A stretch of DNA of 64,000 nucleotides from Corynebacterium poyangense (GTDB lineage Bacteria > Actinomycetota > Actinomycetes > Mycobacteriales > Mycobacteriaceae), in the NCBI RefSeq assembly GCF_014522205.1, contig NZ_CP046884.1, forward strand, positions 1 through 64,000. The letters are read 5' to 3'. Within the stretch, counting starts at the first letter, position 1; every line of letters starts with the position of its first letter. The translations under genes were made by a program, and so were the position numbers. The notes under the pieces are model-generated. The model was not told the origin of the DNA, searched no databases, and saw only the letters and a program-made list of their open reading frames with translations. Of the stretch, positions 9,045 to 18,492 are shown piece by piece.

Positions 9045-11576
9045 TTGAGCGACGACAATAACGGTTCCGGTGAGAACCTCTTTGATCGCATTCACCCCAT
9101 TGACATCAATGAAGAGATGCAGTCGAGCTATATCGACTACGCCATGTCAGTCATTGTGGGGCGTGCATTACCTGAGGTGCGTGACGGTTTAAAGCCGGTT
9201 CACCGGCGCATTCTCTATGCCATGTTTGATTCTGGGTATCGGCCGGAGCGCGGCTATGTGAAGTCCGCTCGCCCGGTGTCTGACACCATGGGTCAATTCC
9301 ACCCGCACGGAGATTCAGCCATCTATGACACCTTGGTGCGCTTGGCCCAAGATTGGAATATGCGCTATCCGCTGGTGGATGGGCAGGGTAACTTTGGTTC
9401 CCGTGGTGATGACGGTCCGGCGGCTATGCGCTATACCGAGTGCAAACTCACCCCCTTAGCCATGGAAATGGTGCGCGACATCCGGGAAAACACGGTTGAT
9501 TTTTCGCCCAACTATGATGGCAAAACCCTCGAACCGGTTGTGCTTCCCTCCCGAATCCCTAACCTATTAATGAATGGTTCAGGCGGTATCGCGGTAGGTA
9601 TGGCCACCAATATTCCGCCTCACAACCTCACCGAACTAGCTGAGGCCATTTATTGGCTCCTTGATAACCCAGATGCTGATGAGAAGTCTGCGCTTGATGC
9701 GTGCATGGAACGAGTCAAAGGCCCAGATTTCCCCACCGCTGGTTTAATTGTCGGCGATCAAGGCATTAAAGATGCTTATACCACCGGTCGCGGCTCAATC
9801 CGGATGCGCGGAGTTTCCTCCATTGAAGAACAAGGGAACCGGCAAATTATCGTCATCACTGAATTGCCTTTCCAGGTGAACCCGGACCGGTTTATTTCCA
9901 ATATCGCGGAACAGGTAGCCAGTGGCAAGATCGCCGGCATTTCCAAGATTGAAGATGAATCTTCTGATCGCGTCGGGTTGCGGATTGTGGTCACCCTGAA
10001 ACGGGACGCCGTACCGCGCGTCGTGTTGAATAACTTGTATAAACATTCTCAGCTCCAAACCAGTTTTGGTGCCAATATGCTGAGCATTGTTGACGGTGTT
10101 CCGCGCACTCTACGCTTAGACCAAATGCTGCGCTACTACGTTGCACATCAGATTGATGTTATTGTGCGACGCACCCAGTACCGCTTGGATGATGCTGAAA
10201 AGCGGGCACATATTCTGCGTGGTTTGGTCAAGGCGCTGGATATGTTGGATGAGGTCATTGCCCTTATCCGTGCTTCCCAAACGGTAGATATAGCGCGCAC
10301 CGGGTTGATGGATCTGCTGGACGTAGATCAGGTCCAAGCGGACGCTATTTTGGCTATGCAGTTGCGCCGCCTAGCTGCCTTGGAGCGTCAGAAGATCATC
10401 GATGAATTAGCGGAGATTGAAAAAGAAATCGCTGACTTGAAGGATATTTTGGCGCGACCGGAACGTCAGCGAGCCATCGTCCGCGATGAGTTAAAAGAGG
10501 TAGTGGATAAATTCGGCGACGAACGTCGGACCCAAATTATTGCCGCTACCGGAGATGTTTCTGAAGAAGACCTCATTGCGCGAGAAAACGTGGTGGTTAC
10601 TATTACCTCCACCGGATACGCCAAGCGCACCAAAGTTGACGCCTATAAGTCCCAAAAGCGTGGCGGTAAAGGCGTTCGTGGTGCTGAGCTAAAACAAGAC
10701 GATATTGTGCGTCACTTCTTTATCTGTTCGACGCATGATTGGATCTTGTTCTTCACAAACTTCGGCCGGGTATATCGACTCAAAGCCTTCGAATTACCAG
10801 AAGCATCCCGAACCGCGCGTGGACAACATGTTGCTAACCTCCTGGAATTCCAACCAGAAGAGCGCATAGCCCAGGTCATTCAAATTCAATCCTATGAAGA
10901 TGCCCCCTACCTGGTACTGGCGACGGCACATGGGCGCGTCAAGAAATCACGCTTGCTGGATTATGAGTCTGCCCGTTCCGGTGGTCTTATTGCCATCAAC
11001 CTCAATGAAGGTGACCGACTCATTGGTGCAGCCTTGTGCTCTAATGATGATGACCTACTCCTTGTATCTGAGGAAGGACAATCTATTCGCTTCACCGCTG
11101 ATGATGATCAGCTCCGACCCATGGGCCGAGCTACCGCCGGCGTGAAAGGGATGAGGTTCCGCGGAGACGACCAGCTGCTAGCTATGAGCGTGGTCAAAGA
11201 CGGTCAATTCCTGCTTGTGGCCACCTCAGGTGGATATGGCAAACGAACCGCGATGGAAGAATATAACGTTCAAGGTCGCGGTGGAGTTGGCGTAGTCACC
11301 TTTAAGTACACACCCAAGCGCGGAAAACTCATTGGTGCTTTGGCCGTGGATGAAGATGATGAGATCTTTGCCATCACCTCTGCTGGTGGAGTAATCCGCA
11401 CCCAGGTCAATCAAATTAGGCCATCGTCACGAGCGACCATGGGAGTACGGTTGGTGAACCTCGCTAAGGATGTCACCGTCTTAGCCATTGACAAGAATGT
11501 TGAAGGCGAAGGTGAAGAAACAGCAGAAGCCGTAGCTAAAGGAAAGGTTGCCGGACCGGTAGAAAAAGAAGACTAA
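9045..11576 (+). CDS. gyrA: DNA gyrase subunit A
   Basis: GyrA is the DNA-cleaving subunit of gyrase. The 843-residue product has the expected length. The catalytic tyrosine is Y130 in AMRYTECKL. The quinolone-resistance region reads HPHGDSAIYDTL with S91 and D95, the susceptible-type residues. The C-terminal pinwheel domain contains the GyrA-box QKRGGKGV near residue 540 and ends in an acidic tail. Start is TTG 9045 behind AAGGTG at 9031-9036; no better in-frame start exists nearby. In related genomes the next gene is DUF3566, here displaced about 10 kb downstream by the catabolic island. Confidence 0.97.
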   Translation: MSDDNNGSGENLFDRIHPIDINEEMQSSYIDYAMSVIVGRALPEVRDGLKPVHRRILYAMFDSGYRPERGYVKSARPVSDTMGQFHPHGDSAIYDTLVRLAQDWNMRYPLVDGQGNFGSRGDDGPAAMRYTECKLTPLAMEMVRDIRENTVDFSPNYDGKTLEPVVLPSRIPNLLMNGSGGIAVGMATNIPPHNLTELAEAIYWLLDNPDADEKSALDACMERVKGPDFPTAGLIVGDQGIKDAYTTGRGSIRMRGVSSIEEQGNRQIIVITELPFQVNPDRFISNIAEQVASGKIAGISKIEDESSDRVGLRIVVTLKRDAVPRVVLNNLYKHSQLQTSFGANMLSIVDGVPRTLRLDQMLRYYVAHQIDVIVRRTQYRLDDAEKRAHILRGLVKALDMLDEVIALIRASQTVDIARTGLMDLLDVDQVQADAILAMQLRRLAALERQKIIDELAEIEKEIADLKDILARPERQRAIVRDELKEVVDKFGDERRTQIIAATGDVSEEDLIARENVVVTITSTGYAKRTKVDAYKSQKRGGKGVRGAELKQDDIVRHFFICSTHDWILFFTNFGRVYRLKAFELPEASRTARGQHVANLLEFQPEERIAQVIQIQSYEDAPYLVLATAHGRVKKSRLLDYESARSGGLIAINLNEGDRLIGAALCSNDDDLLLVSEEGQSIRFTADDDQLRPMGRATAGVKGMRFRGDDQLLAMSVVKDGQFLLVATSGGYGKRTAMEEYNVQGRGGVGVVTFKYTPKRGKLIGALAVDEDDEIFAITSAGGVIRTQVNQIRPSSRATMGVRLVNLAKDVTVLAIDKNVEGEGEETAEAVAKGKVAGPVEKED

Positions 11577-11589
11577 GCCCGTGAGAATA

Positions 11590-11619
11590 CCCCGGAGAGC
11601 AGTGGTTCTCCGGGGTTTG
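11590..11619 (+). terminator. Terminator of gyrA
   Basis: Perfect 9-bp arms CCCCGGAGA (11590-11598) and TCTCCGGGG (11607-11615) followed by TTTGT, 13 bases after the gyrA stop. Confidence 0.8.
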
Positions 11620-11706
11620 TGACAAGGTTAGTTAATTGCATAGTATTTTAAATATTAAAATCTTCATTCTTAGCACTTAGATAGTGATAATTAGAAGAAA
11701 ATTTAA

Positions 11707-11746
11707 ATAAAATCCCAGTGCCTTATCAGAGCATTGGGATTTTATT
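11707..11746. terminator. Bidirectional terminator at the left end of the catabolic island
   Basis: Arms ATAAAATCCCA (11707-11717) and TGGGATTTTAT (11735-11745) give an 11-bp stem with A/T ends on both sides. It lies just past the stop of the leftward DUF1116 gene and after the gyrA terminator, so it can stop transcription from either side. Confidence 0.75.
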
Positions 11747-11761
11747 TGAGGTTCAGGATGA

Positions 11762-12892
11762 CTACATAAAATCATCGAGACTAGGAGAGAATACCCCGCC
11801 ACCAACTCTTCCATCTATGCCATTTTCAGCGATCATACCAAGCAGAATTAGTGGAGATTGATCAGCATCACGGATTGAGCTTTTTGACAATCCAGATCGG
11901 ATGCCTAAAACTGGGTGGTTATAGGTTCCAATCTTACTAGCTCTACCAATTGGTACGGAGTCTATAAATCCGGAAAGGCCTTGTGCAGTACACGGAGCAG
12001 AAGAAAGAGTCTGACCACCGAGGCCGAAAAAGTCCACAACGGCACTGTCGCCTATGGCAGGTAACACGGAGGTCTTAGGTCCAGGATTAAAATATCCGAC
12101 TGGCGGTTGACTGGCGATTCTAAACCATTTGTCAGGATATTTGGCTATCTGGAATCCAAAATCAACACCATTACCACCAACTTTAGTAATCAAATCGCTA
12201 TTACTTCCTATTGCAGCTCTTTCTACCAAAGCGCAAGCAGCCATCCAAAGATTTAACGCAAAAGCCGTTGATTTCTCAAGAAACTGAATGAATTCTGGCG
12301 GATCGCTTCTAGAGGTATTAAGGTGATCTTTCACAAGATAACTACCCACGACGGTTCTACTATGACCATCGTCACCCTTGAGTAATGATTGTGCCAATAG
12401 CTTGAATAAATCGATACCGTTTAAATCCGTTACTCGTTTATTTAGCCATTCAGAAAACTTCCCATTTAGCCACTTATGATGATGAGGAATTAATTTATCT
12501 ATAGTGCCTACCCTTAGAAGATGATCCATGCCTTCATTGACTGCCGCATAGGACTCCGCTCCTGAATCTAGATCCTTAATAACATGTAAGCTCATTGAAG
12601 GTGATATAACCCCGGCCAAGGGGACTACAGCATTTAAATCTTGAGCTGCGTAAATAGGAATCCTATTTTCATCGATCAATTCAAAAGCTTCGGAATAATT
12701 TGAGGCCCATCCTTCAAACAACACGGCTGATGCCAAAGAATTCCGAACCGGAATAGGAATTTTGTCCCGAAAAGGTGGTCCTGCATGGAGAAGTAGACGG
12801 TCCGGATAACCATGTCGCTGAAGGACATCGATCAGTTTTATTTGGCCTATCCAAATAGGACGGATAGTACCTAATTTCTCAGTTAGATTCAT
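11762..12892 (-). CDS. DUF1116 protein (YlbE/AllG-like)
   Basis: A 376-residue protein with the hallmarks of DUF1116: LLHAGPPF near residue 38, AAVLFEGWA-like block near 55-63, VVPLAGVISPSMSL near 90, NEGMDHLLRVG near 120, LLAQSLLKGDDGHSR near 165 and VGGNGVDFGFQIA near 240. In Escherichia coli the DUF1116 protein works with FdrA and a DUF2877 protein in oxamate carbamoyl transfer during anaerobic allantoin use; neither partner is visible here. It is the last gene of a leftward unit and its start overlaps the stop of the upstream gene by 4 bases. The substrate is unknown; a role in carbamoyl- or amide-nitrogen handling is inference. Confidence 0.78.
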   Translation of the reverse strand: MNLTEKLGTIRPIWIGQIKLIDVLQRHGYPDRLLLHAGPPFRDKIPIPVRNSLASAVLFEGWASNYSEAFELIDENRIPIYAAQDLNAVVPLAGVISPSMSLHVIKDLDSGAESYAAVNEGMDHLLRVGTIDKLIPHHHKWLNGKFSEWLNKRVTDLNGIDLFKLLAQSLLKGDDGHSRTVVGSYLVKDHLNTSRSDPPEFIQFLEKSTAFALNLWMAACALVERAAIGSNSDLITKVGGNGVDFGFQIAKYPDKWFRIASQPPVGYFNPGPKTSVLPAIGDSAVVDFFGLGGQTLSSAPCTAQGLSGFIDSVPIGRASKIGTYNHPVLGIRSGLSKSSIRDADQSPLILLGMIAENGIDGRVGGGVFSPSLDDFM

Positions 12893-13485
12893 ACCTCAAC
12901 CCAAGTTTCCGAGATTGCCATACCAGCAGACTGTCCAGGTCCATTGAGAAAGTCACGTTGAACTGTATTTCCGGGGAGTCTTTCTCCGTCGAGAAAAACT
13001 TCACCGGCCTGAGCAATTCTGAATACTGAGAACATTTCGTGTTGGCCAGTACCAGATTCTGGACCGGGAACATCGACTGCAAATGGAGTCCCAAGGTCGC
13101 GCCAAATCAAACGGATAGATCGATCACCGGAGTGAGCTTCCTCAATCCAATCGTCTCCCTCCCGAATCGTCTTAAAATCTGCATCAGAAATAATTTCGAG
13201 TTTATCCATAAAACTACACGGACGGAACAACACGAACTTGGAGACGAATTCATCAATCAAGTAATTTGTGAGGGAATCGTTATCAGTCAGAACTATGCCG
13301 TATCCATCTTCATCATACGGTCGTACAACTACAAGAGCGGCTTGTCCAATACCAAACGGAGAAGCATTAATTCGGAAGAATACGGATAAAGAGGTAAAAT
13401 CCGCAGCAGGATCCTCTTTTAGGTAGATGAAGGGGTTGTCACCGGTCCACGCGACTTTGCCAGGTAAAACTGATGGATTACTCAT
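12889..13485 (-). CDS. Unrecognised cytosolic protein of the catabolic island
   Basis: About 198 residues from ATG 13485 (MSNPSVLPGKVAWTGDNPF); the reverse-strand AAGGAC 6-11 bases upstream supports this start, although the frame stays open to 13704. No signal peptide or membrane helix. It is acidic, probably mostly beta, with motifs DPAADFTSLSVFFRINASPFG, VVRPYDEDGYGIVLTDND and a C-terminal segment GEVFLDGERLPGN. I do not recognise a family. It overlaps both neighbours (8 bases with the SDR gene, 4 with DUF1116), which implies obligate co-expression and possibly a complex with the DUF1116 protein. Confidence 0.75.
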   Translation of the reverse strand: MSNPSVLPGKVAWTGDNPFIYLKEDPAADFTSLSVFFRINASPFGIGQAALVVVRPYDEDGYGIVLTDNDSLTNYLIDEFVSKFVLFRPCSFMDKLEIISDADFKTIREGDDWIEEAHSGDRSIRLIWRDLGTPFAVDVPGPESGTGQHEMFSVFRIAQAGEVFLDGERLPGNTVQRDFLNGPGQSAGMAISETWVEV

Positions 13486-14365
13486 TTTCTGTCCTTTCTT
13501 TTTCGGTCCGGAAATTAATAAAATTAGTTGTTGGTGACCAAGCGAGATCTTTCTTTGCAGAGTGATTGGAGAATATTGATGCACGCGGATTTTCGTCATA
13601 ATATTTTTCATCAATGACTGGCTTGTTTTGGATTTTATCTTTATACCAATCCAACGTTGGGTCACTTCGACAGGTATCATCCGCGCTGCCAAAATATATC
13701 CCAAATTTTATTGTGGTGTTTTCCACTGCCGCTTGGAATAGGGCGGCTAGATCTCCCGCCCAAACGTAGTAATAGAGCCAATGCGTGTCAGGGTCATCGA
13801 TAAACTCCAAAAATTCCGGAAGCGTTTCTTTAAGTACTACCGCCATTGGCCTGATACAAATCACGCTCATATCTGTACCCGTAGCCATTGCTTTCCCCAT
13901 GTTCTCCATGAGTTGTTTACTGATAGAGTACGGTTGAACGGGACTTAGATCATGTGTTTCAGTTACGGGGAGGGATAGAGGTCTCCAATTTGGTCGCATT
14001 TCAGAGAGTCCACATGCAGACACCGATGAACATAAAACAACTTTTTTGATAGCTGCTTCCTGTGCCGCCTGTAGAACATTCCATGTCCCGATAGTATTTA
14101 CCGTGATATATGTTTCTGGCTTAGCATTCCAGTCGAAGTCAATGGCGGCAAGATGTATTATTGCATCTGCTCCGGTAACTGCGCGTCTGACAGAATCAAG
14201 ATCCATGACGTCTGTTCTCACAAACTTGACCGATGGAGGTGAGCTGTTTTCAGGACCAACCTCGCATGGTATTAGATCCGCATTGGTTACTTCGTGTTGA
14301 TCGGCAAGTCTGGCTAATACGTAGCGGCCTACTCGTCCCGAACCACCCGTGACGACAATCTTCAT
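13478..14365 (-). CDS. NAD(P)-dependent epimerase/dehydratase (extended SDR)
   Basis: A 295-residue extended short-chain dehydrogenase. The N-terminus MKIVVTGGSGRVGRYVL holds the nucleotide-binding GGSGRVG, HLAAIDF is at about 71-77, and the catalytic YxxxK is Y146-S-I-S-K150. Aspartate following the second strand (ADL) suggests NAD. The genes flanking it are a Rieske oxygenase and an unknown protein, so it probably oxidises or reduces an intermediate of the same pathway. The actual substrate, sugar or aliphatic or aromatic diol, cannot be told from the sequence. Confidence 0.85.
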   Translation of the reverse strand: MKIVVTGGSGRVGRYVLARLADQHEVTNADLIPCEVGPENSSPPSVKFVRTDVMDLDSVRRAVTGADAIIHLAAIDFDWNAKPETYITVNTIGTWNVLQAAQEAAIKKVVLCSSVSACGLSEMRPNWRPLSLPVTETHDLSPVQPYSISKQLMENMGKAMATGTDMSVICIRPMAVVLKETLPEFLEFIDDPDTHWLYYYVWAGDLAALFQAAVENTTIKFGIYFGSADDTCRSDPTLDWYKDKIQNKPVIDEKYYDENPRASIFSNHSAKKDLAWSPTTNFINFRTEKERTENE

Positions 14366-14402
14366 GGAGTTATCTTTCTTTCTTAGATCATTTATCTAAC
14401 TT

Positions 14403-15581
14403 TTAGTTAGAGTTCAAGTCAGCATTTCTATATCGATTGATTAGCCATTTATTCAGGCGAACTAGTACAACTTCGCTCGGTGCATAACGCCCTCGTGGGG
14501 CGTTTGTGGAGCGGAGGCCTTTCTGAACCGATTCCCACGCGAAAATATCTTCTAACATGACTTGTTTAAGGTCCTCGACTTCCATTTTCCACGTTTCTTG
14601 GAAATTGTCTTGATCGATCGTGGACTGAGGATAAAGCCAGGTTGCTGCAAAGACAGAAGTTTGCGTTCCGGTTGGATACCAAAGAAAGTATTTTACTTTA
14701 TCTGGCATAGCTATGATTAGCATATTAGGAGCGATAGTTGCATAAACTAAAGTTTTGCGCTGTTCTTCTGTAAGCCCTTTTAGAATTGGTTGAAGATTTC
14801 GTCCAGTTCTAGTGGGAGAAAGATCGGGCTTTAGGCTAACTAGGTTATATCCGATCACACCTTGGTCGATGGAATTGTAACTAGCTTCATAGTCAATCAT
14901 CTCAGAGGATGTGTCATACATTTCACACCAGCTTTGAGAGTGAAGATGTGCGCAGTGATAGCATTCATCACCGAAAACCTTCCAATTTGCTTCTACGTCA
15001 AAAAATTGGAGTGGTTCAGCCGAAACTAGATTCTCGAGATCCCAATTTCTAAGGTAATCCGTTAGAGACTCCAACCGCTGTGAGATTGGAGGTATATCTT
15101 TATCAAAGGTAACAAATATGAATCCTTGCCAGATTTCGCTACGTATTTCCGGCAGTGAAATTGTTGATTTGTCGAAACAAGGATTTTCGTTGAGGTCTGG
15201 GGCTGACTGTAAAGCTCCGTTTAACCCATAGACCCACGAATGATAAGGACAACGAAAACGTCGAGCGTTACCTTGACCATCTGCAACTTTCATTGCGCGA
15301 TGCCGACAAACATTTGCCATTACTTTAATGGATCCATCAGCTTGACGCACAGCTATAAGGGGTTCATTAATTAGGTCGATGGTAAAAAAGTCACCTTTGT
15401 TCGGAATGTCATTTGCTCTCCCAATACACAACCATTCGTGTGCAAAAATAGCCCCCTTTTCGAAGTTAAAGAAGTCATCTGAGATGAATGCCTCAGGGGG
15501 AAGGCTTACCGCATCATTAGTGGTCTTGTCACTGGCGTCGAATTCTTGAAGAGGAATTGGGGATCGAATAGATGTGAACAA
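14403..15581 (-). CDS. Rieske-type oxygenase, alpha subunit
   Basis: A 392-residue terminal oxygenase of the ring-hydroxylating/N-demethylating type. The Rieske [2Fe-2S] ligands are C92-R-H94 and C111-P-Y-H114. The mononuclear iron site has H209 and H214 in DECYHCAHLH, with D205/E206 as the bridging acid region. The start is TTG 15581, supported by AAGGAG 6 bases upstream. No beta-subunit gene is present, as in the homotrimeric mono-oxygenase branch (choline/carnitine/glycine-betaine and vanillate-type enzymes). The electron donor is almost certainly the reductase at 19019-20017. The gene heads a leftward unit of four and is divergent from the amidase gene. Confidence 0.9.
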   Translation of the reverse strand: MFTSIRSPIPLQEFDASDKTTNDAVSLPPEAFISDDFFNFEKGAIFAHEWLCIGRANDIPNKGDFFTIDLINEPLIAVRQADGSIKVMANVCRHRAMKVADGQGNARRFRCPYHSWVYGLNGALQSAPDLNENPCFDKSTISLPEIRSEIWQGFIFVTFDKDIPPISQRLESLTDYLRNWDLENLVSAEPLQFFDVEANWKVFGDECYHCAHLHSQSWCEMYDTSSEMIDYEASYNSIDQGVIGYNLVSLKPDLSPTRTGRNLQPILKGLTEEQRKTLVYATIAPNMLIIAMPDKVKYFLWYPTGTQTSVFAATWLYPQSTIDQDNFQETWKMEVEDLKQVMLEDIFAWESVQKGLRSTNAPRGRYAPSEVVLVRLNKWLINRYRNADLNSN

Positions 15582-15605
15582 CTCTTACTCCTTGTACTGA
15601 GTTGG

Positions 15606-15677
15606 TGATCATTTTGATGATCAGTCGGATTGTGGCTTGAGTAGCATTGTTCACTAAAAGTATACTTGATGTCAAGT
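15606..15677. promoter_or_regulatory. Divergent promoter/operator region of the catabolic island
   Basis: Between the divergent oxygenase and amidase genes are two TGATCA palindromes in TGATCA-TTTTGA-TGATCA (15606-15622) and a perfect inverted repeat ACTTGA-TG-TCAAGT (15664-15677). These are candidate binding sites for the XRE-cupin regulator encoded at 20161-20811. Confidence 0.45.
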
Positions 15678-15707
15678 AATAGCTAACATCTTTGATTGGA
15701 GAAAACG

Positions 15708-16976
15708 TTGGAGTGTTATAACACCTTGGGACTAGCGACTTTGGCTAGAGCACTTCGTAGTGGAGACGCCAGTGCGGTCGAGCTAGTGGAATACTGCATC
15801 AGCCGTATTCATGATTTGGATCCTCAGATACAGGCATGGGTAGAGGTATTTGAGCAGAGGGCAAAAGAAAAAGCAAAAGAAGCAGATAGAACTCCTGCAG
15901 ATGCTCGTGGACCGTTACATGGTATTCCCTTTGGAGTCAAGGACATTATTGATGTTGCAGGCTTTCGGACTGGCTGTGGGTCGAATCTGACGTCAGGACA
16001 TAGTGCTGTGGCGACTGGTGATGTCGTTACGGCTCTTGAACAGTGCGGTGCAATTGCATTGGGTAAAACAGTTACCACAGAATTCGCATACTTCCAGCCT
16101 GGTCCCACAAGGAATCCTCTCAACTATAAACATACTCCAGGGGGATCTTCATCTGGCTCTGCAGCTGCAGTAGCGGCTGGAATGGTGCCCTTGGCTATAG
16201 GTACTCAAACAGCGGCTTCTCTGATTCGTCCAGCGGCATATTGTGGTGTATATGGTTATGTTGCTCCTGTTGGCACGTGGTCTACAAAAGGCATAGTTGG
16301 CCTAAGTTCTTCGTTGGATTCTGTTGGATTCTTTAGTGCTGATATCGAAGGAATCGAGATAATAGAGAAAATCGAAACTGGAGATACCCCTCGTAAAGAA
16401 AAACCAAGAGTGTTGACCTGGATACCAGATCATACCTTCAGCTGTGAGTCGACGATGATAGAAAGGCTGCTTGAAATATCTGAAGAACTAACCGGTCAAG
16501 GGTACTTTGTCGATCAAGTAGAACTAGACGAAGAGGCCAACGCTCTTATCGAAAACCATTCCACAATCATGGCGTATGAAGCATGCCGTGAAAGGCGAGA
16601 GCTGCTGAAACAACTTGATTCTGTGAGTGAACCTCTAGCTGAATTGCTAGAAACGGGGACCGCTATAAGCACATCCCGTTACTTGGCAGCGAAGAAAGAA
16701 ACATATAACTGGCGTAAAAGACTCACTGATCGATTTAGAGACACCATCTTTTTGGCTCCATCGGCATTAGGGCCAGCGCCTATAGGACTAGAAACAACTG
16801 GATCGCCGATTATGAGTCGACCGTGGCAAGTGCTAGGCTGGCCAACTTTAAATATTCCCGAAACAGTGGTCAAGACATCAAGCCACTTACCGAGGGGCAT
16901 CCAATTGATAGGACCCCCAAATTTGAAGAAGTCGTTGGTACAGGCAGCGATCTTGTTGAACCAAGACGCAAAATGA
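15708..16976 (+). CDS. Amidase-signature hydrolase
   Basis: About 422 residues, amidase-signature family, hydrolysing a C-N amide bond. The Ser-cisSer-Lys triad is recognisable: K78 in GVKDIID, S137 in PGGSSSGSAA, and nucleophile S161 in TQTAASLIRP (numbered from TTG 15708). The usual TAGS/TGGS glycine before the nucleophile is Ala here. TTG 15708 is favoured because TGGAG precedes it by about 6 bases; TTG 15696 is also in frame. It is the first gene of the rightward unit with the transporter. It cannot be the GatA subunit in function, since no gatB/gatC lies here; a catabolic amidase is the better reading. Confidence 0.85.
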   Translation: MECYNTLGLATLARALRSGDASAVELVEYCISRIHDLDPQIQAWVEVFEQRAKEKAKEADRTPADARGPLHGIPFGVKDIIDVAGFRTGCGSNLTSGHSAVATGDVVTALEQCGAIALGKTVTTEFAYFQPGPTRNPLNYKHTPGGSSSGSAAAVAAGMVPLAIGTQTAASLIRPAAYCGVYGYVAPVGTWSTKGIVGLSSSLDSVGFFSADIEGIEIIEKIETGDTPRKEKPRVLTWIPDHTFSCESTMIERLLEISEELTGQGYFVDQVELDEEANALIENHSTIMAYEACRERRELLKQLDSVSEPLAELLETGTAISTSRYLAAKKETYNWRKRLTDRFRDTIFLAPSALGPAPIGLETTGSPIMSRPWQVLGWPTLNIPETVVKTSSHLPRGIQLIGPPNLKKSLVQAAILLNQDAK

Positions 16977-17080
16977 TGGTGAAATCGGTTGACGAGCGTT
17001 CACTCTTAGTGTACAACAAAGAGCAGGTTGTTATCTTCTAGTAAACACCGCGCAAAAAAGATCTACCCAAAGGAGTTCCG

Positions 17081-18448
17081 ATGACAATCTTGGAACCTAA
17101 CCCGGGACATGTACCCGTCAAAAATCTTAGAAAAAGCGTAGTAGCAGGATCAATTGGGGTTCTCGTGCATTGGTTCGATTGGGCCGTGTATGCATATACG
17201 GCTACGACGATTGCCGGGGTATTCTTTCCTGAACAGGATTCTACTGCCAGTCTTTTGGCGGTATTTGGTGTATTTGCAATATCATTTATCGTCCGCCCTA
17301 TTGGAGCCTTCCTATTTGGAGAGGTAGGTGACAGATTTGGCCGTAAGATTACACTCTCCATAGTAATCCTATTAATGGCGGCGTCTACGCTAGTGATTGG
17401 AGTACTTCCAGGATATAAAACGATAGGGTTATGGGCACCAGTATTGCTGATCATGGCAAGGGTAATTCAGGGATTGGCGGCCGGGGGAGAATTCGGAAGT
17501 GCAGCAACATTTTTGGCAGAGTACTCTCCAAAAAAGCATAGGGGATTTGGAGTTAGCTGGCTAGAAGTTGGAGCACTATTAGGATTTTTATTGGCATCTT
17601 TTGCAGCGTATTTACTAAATACGATATTAACTCAGGATCAATTGACCTCATGGGGCTGGAGAATTCCATTCTTAGTAGCCGCACCGCTCGGGGTTATCGG
17701 ATTCTATATCCGAACACATATAGAAGATACGCCTGAGTTTACCGTCATGAAAGAAACGACGACAGAAACGATAAGTCCGACCGTGGATTTATTAAAAAAT
17801 AATCTTAAAGAACTGTTCCAAATGATTGGAATACAAATTATGGAACAAGTCACATTCTATATAGTGCTGGTGTACTTATTAACTTATCAAGAGGTACAAC
17901 TTAATATACCAGCATCTACCGCGGCAGTATTATCATCACTAGCATCAATAGTAGGGGTAATAGTTGTACCTATAGCGGGAACTATATCGGATCGGATTGG
18001 CCGTAAACCAATATTAATAACAGTATCGTTAATGACAATAATATTGCCTTTACCGATGTTCGAAATAATGAGAAAAGGAACGACATCAGCAGCAGCAGCG
18101 ACTATGCTGCTAGGACTTATATTGGCAATTCAATTAGGTGTACATGCGGTAGTGTCAGCGGAATTATTCCCTACCAGGAATCGTCAAACAGGGCTTTCAA
18201 TCGGATACAGTCTTGTATCGGCACTCTTTGCTGGTACATCACCCTATTTATTAACTTTCTTAATAAATAAAACACACAATATTGATATGCCTGCGTATTA
18301 TTTAATAGTAGTAGGAATAATTGGTCTGATTATCTCCATAACACTGAAAGAAACTAAAGGAGTCGATTTGATATCAAATGAAGAACGAGAAGGAATAGAT
18401 CTAGCTGAAATCATGCTGCACCACCAGATAACCAACAAAGGCCGATAA
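17081..18448 (+). CDS. MHS-family MFS transporter (metabolite:H+ symporter)
   Basis: A 455-residue, twelve-helix major facilitator. The loop between helices 2 and 3 reads GEVGDRFGRK, the second copy is ISDRIGRK, and the N-terminal HWFDWAVYAYTATTIAGVFFP plus RVIQGLAAGGEFGSAATFLAEY are typical of the metabolite:H+ symporter group that includes proline/betaine, alpha-ketoglutarate and shikimate carriers. AAAGGAG lies 6 bases before ATG 17081. As the only transporter in the island it probably imports the pathway's substrate. Codon use is unusually rich in ATA, TTA and GTA, unlike the gyrase genes, suggesting transfer. Confidence 0.88.
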   Translation: MTILEPNPGHVPVKNLRKSVVAGSIGVLVHWFDWAVYAYTATTIAGVFFPEQDSTASLLAVFGVFAISFIVRPIGAFLFGEVGDRFGRKITLSIVILLMAASTLVIGVLPGYKTIGLWAPVLLIMARVIQGLAAGGEFGSAATFLAEYSPKKHRGFGVSWLEVGALLGFLLASFAAYLLNTILTQDQLTSWGWRIPFLVAAPLGVIGFYIRTHIEDTPEFTVMKETTTETISPTVDLLKNNLKELFQMIGIQIMEQVTFYIVLVYLLTYQEVQLNIPASTAAVLSSLASIVGVIVVPIAGTISDRIGRKPILITVSLMTIILPLPMFEIMRKGTTSAAAATMLLGLILAIQLGVHAVVSAELFPTRNRQTGLSIGYSLVSALFAGTSPYLLTFLINKTHNIDMPAYYLIVVGIIGLIISITLKETKGVDLISNEEREGIDLAEIMLHHQITNKGR

Positions 18449-18492
18449 ATATATACAGGAAAATGAATTAAAATTATAGGAAGGAAATCAGA

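Noticed and set aside
13486..13704. N-terminal extension of the unrecognised island protein up to 13704
   Set aside because: It lies wholly inside the SDR gene; ATG 13485 has a ribosome site.
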